This document shows, in pieces, positions 6,921 to 6,962 of a DNA stretch of 6,962 nucleotides (the stretch's first letter is position 1; every line of letters starts with the position of its first letter). The notes under the pieces were generated by a model, which saw nothing but the letters and a program-made list of their open reading frames with translations, was not told the DNA's origin and did no database searches. The DNA lies in contig USQO01000091.1 in assembly GCA_900556845.1 (NCBI GenBank), forward strand, positions 1 to 6,962, read 5' to 3'. The position numbers and the translations under genes were made by a program. Source of the stretch: an uncultured Bacteroides sp. (GTDB lineage Bacteria > Bacteroidota > Bacteroidia > Bacteroidales > Bacteroidaceae).

Positions 6921-6962
6921 CTGTCTCTTATACACATCTGACGCTGCCGACGATAAGGCTCC
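6921..6962. other. Untrimmed Nextera P5/read-1 adapter (synthetic)
   Basis: This is not genomic DNA. Positions 6921-6953 match the reverse complement of the Nextera read-1 transposase adapter: the 19-bp Tn5 mosaic end at 6921-6939, then GACGCTGCCGACGA at 6940-6953. Positions 6954-6961 (TAAGGCTC) occupy the i5 index slot. The forward form GAGCCTTA is, from memory, Nextera XT index S521. The final C at 6962 does not fit the G expected from the P5 oligo, so the last base may be an assembly or read error. Genomic sequence ends at 6920. Confidence 0.98.

Noticed and set aside
31..6939. Perfect 19-bp terminal inverted repeats (31-49 and 6921-6939) flanking the whole insert, as in a transposon.
   Set aside because: They are the engineered Tn5 mosaic ends of the Nextera adapters. 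They are followed outward by index and sequencing-primer sequence. No transposase gene and no target-site duplication are present.
5..6962. Near-identical strings at the two tips (AGGCTCC at 8-14 and 6956-6962), which might suggest a circular contig.
   Set aside because: Both lie in or next to the synthetic index positions, and the two index sequences happen to share bases. The overlap is far too short, and outside the genomic insert, to imply circularity.

Overview
The insert is AT-rich Bacteroidota DNA, most likely from a gut-type Bacteroidales (Bacteroides, Phocaeicola, Prevotella or a relative; I cannot name the species). Evidence: SusC/RagA- and SusD/RagB-type genes, a Bacteroides-type promoter (TAnnTTTG with an upstream TTG), and start codons without Shine-Dalgarno sequences. 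Both ends of the window are synthetic. Positions 1-49 and 6921-6962 are untrimmed Illumina Nextera/Tn5 library adapters, including the 19-bp mosaic end in inverted orientation at each end and what look like the i7 and i5 index barcodes. The natural sequence is positions 50-6920 only.

All real genes are on the minus strand, so the biological order runs from right to left. First comes a nearly complete SusC-type TonB-dependent outer-membrane transporter (3536-6919). Its first few codons are lost at the right adapter. After a 23-bp gap comes its partner, a SusD-like surface lipoprotein of the SusD_2 type (1647-3512). A strong intrinsic terminator (1586-1624) closes this pair. A gene-free, very AT-rich stretch of about 370 bp follows. 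It carries a good Bacteroides-type promoter and A-tracts spaced by whole helical turns. That promoter faces a second SusC-type gene (50-1213), of which only the first 388 codons are present before the left adapter cuts it.

SusC and SusD proteins work as a 'pedal-bin' complex. SusD is the surface lid that captures a glycan or peptide, and SusC is the TonB-driven barrel that imports it. The window therefore holds one almost complete importer plus the start of a second, separately transcribed one. The two SusC proteins share a gap-free N-terminal module (signal peptide, carboxypeptidase-regulatory-like domain, TonB-box region) with mostly synonymous DNA differences, then diverge in the plug and barrel. 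No enzyme, sensor or sigma/anti-sigma gene is visible, so the substrate cannot be inferred.

I found no new biological system. The most consequential observation is technical: the adapters create false protein ends (an N-terminal 'MCIRDS' and a C-terminal 'SLIHISEPTR'), false terminal inverted repeats and a false start codon.
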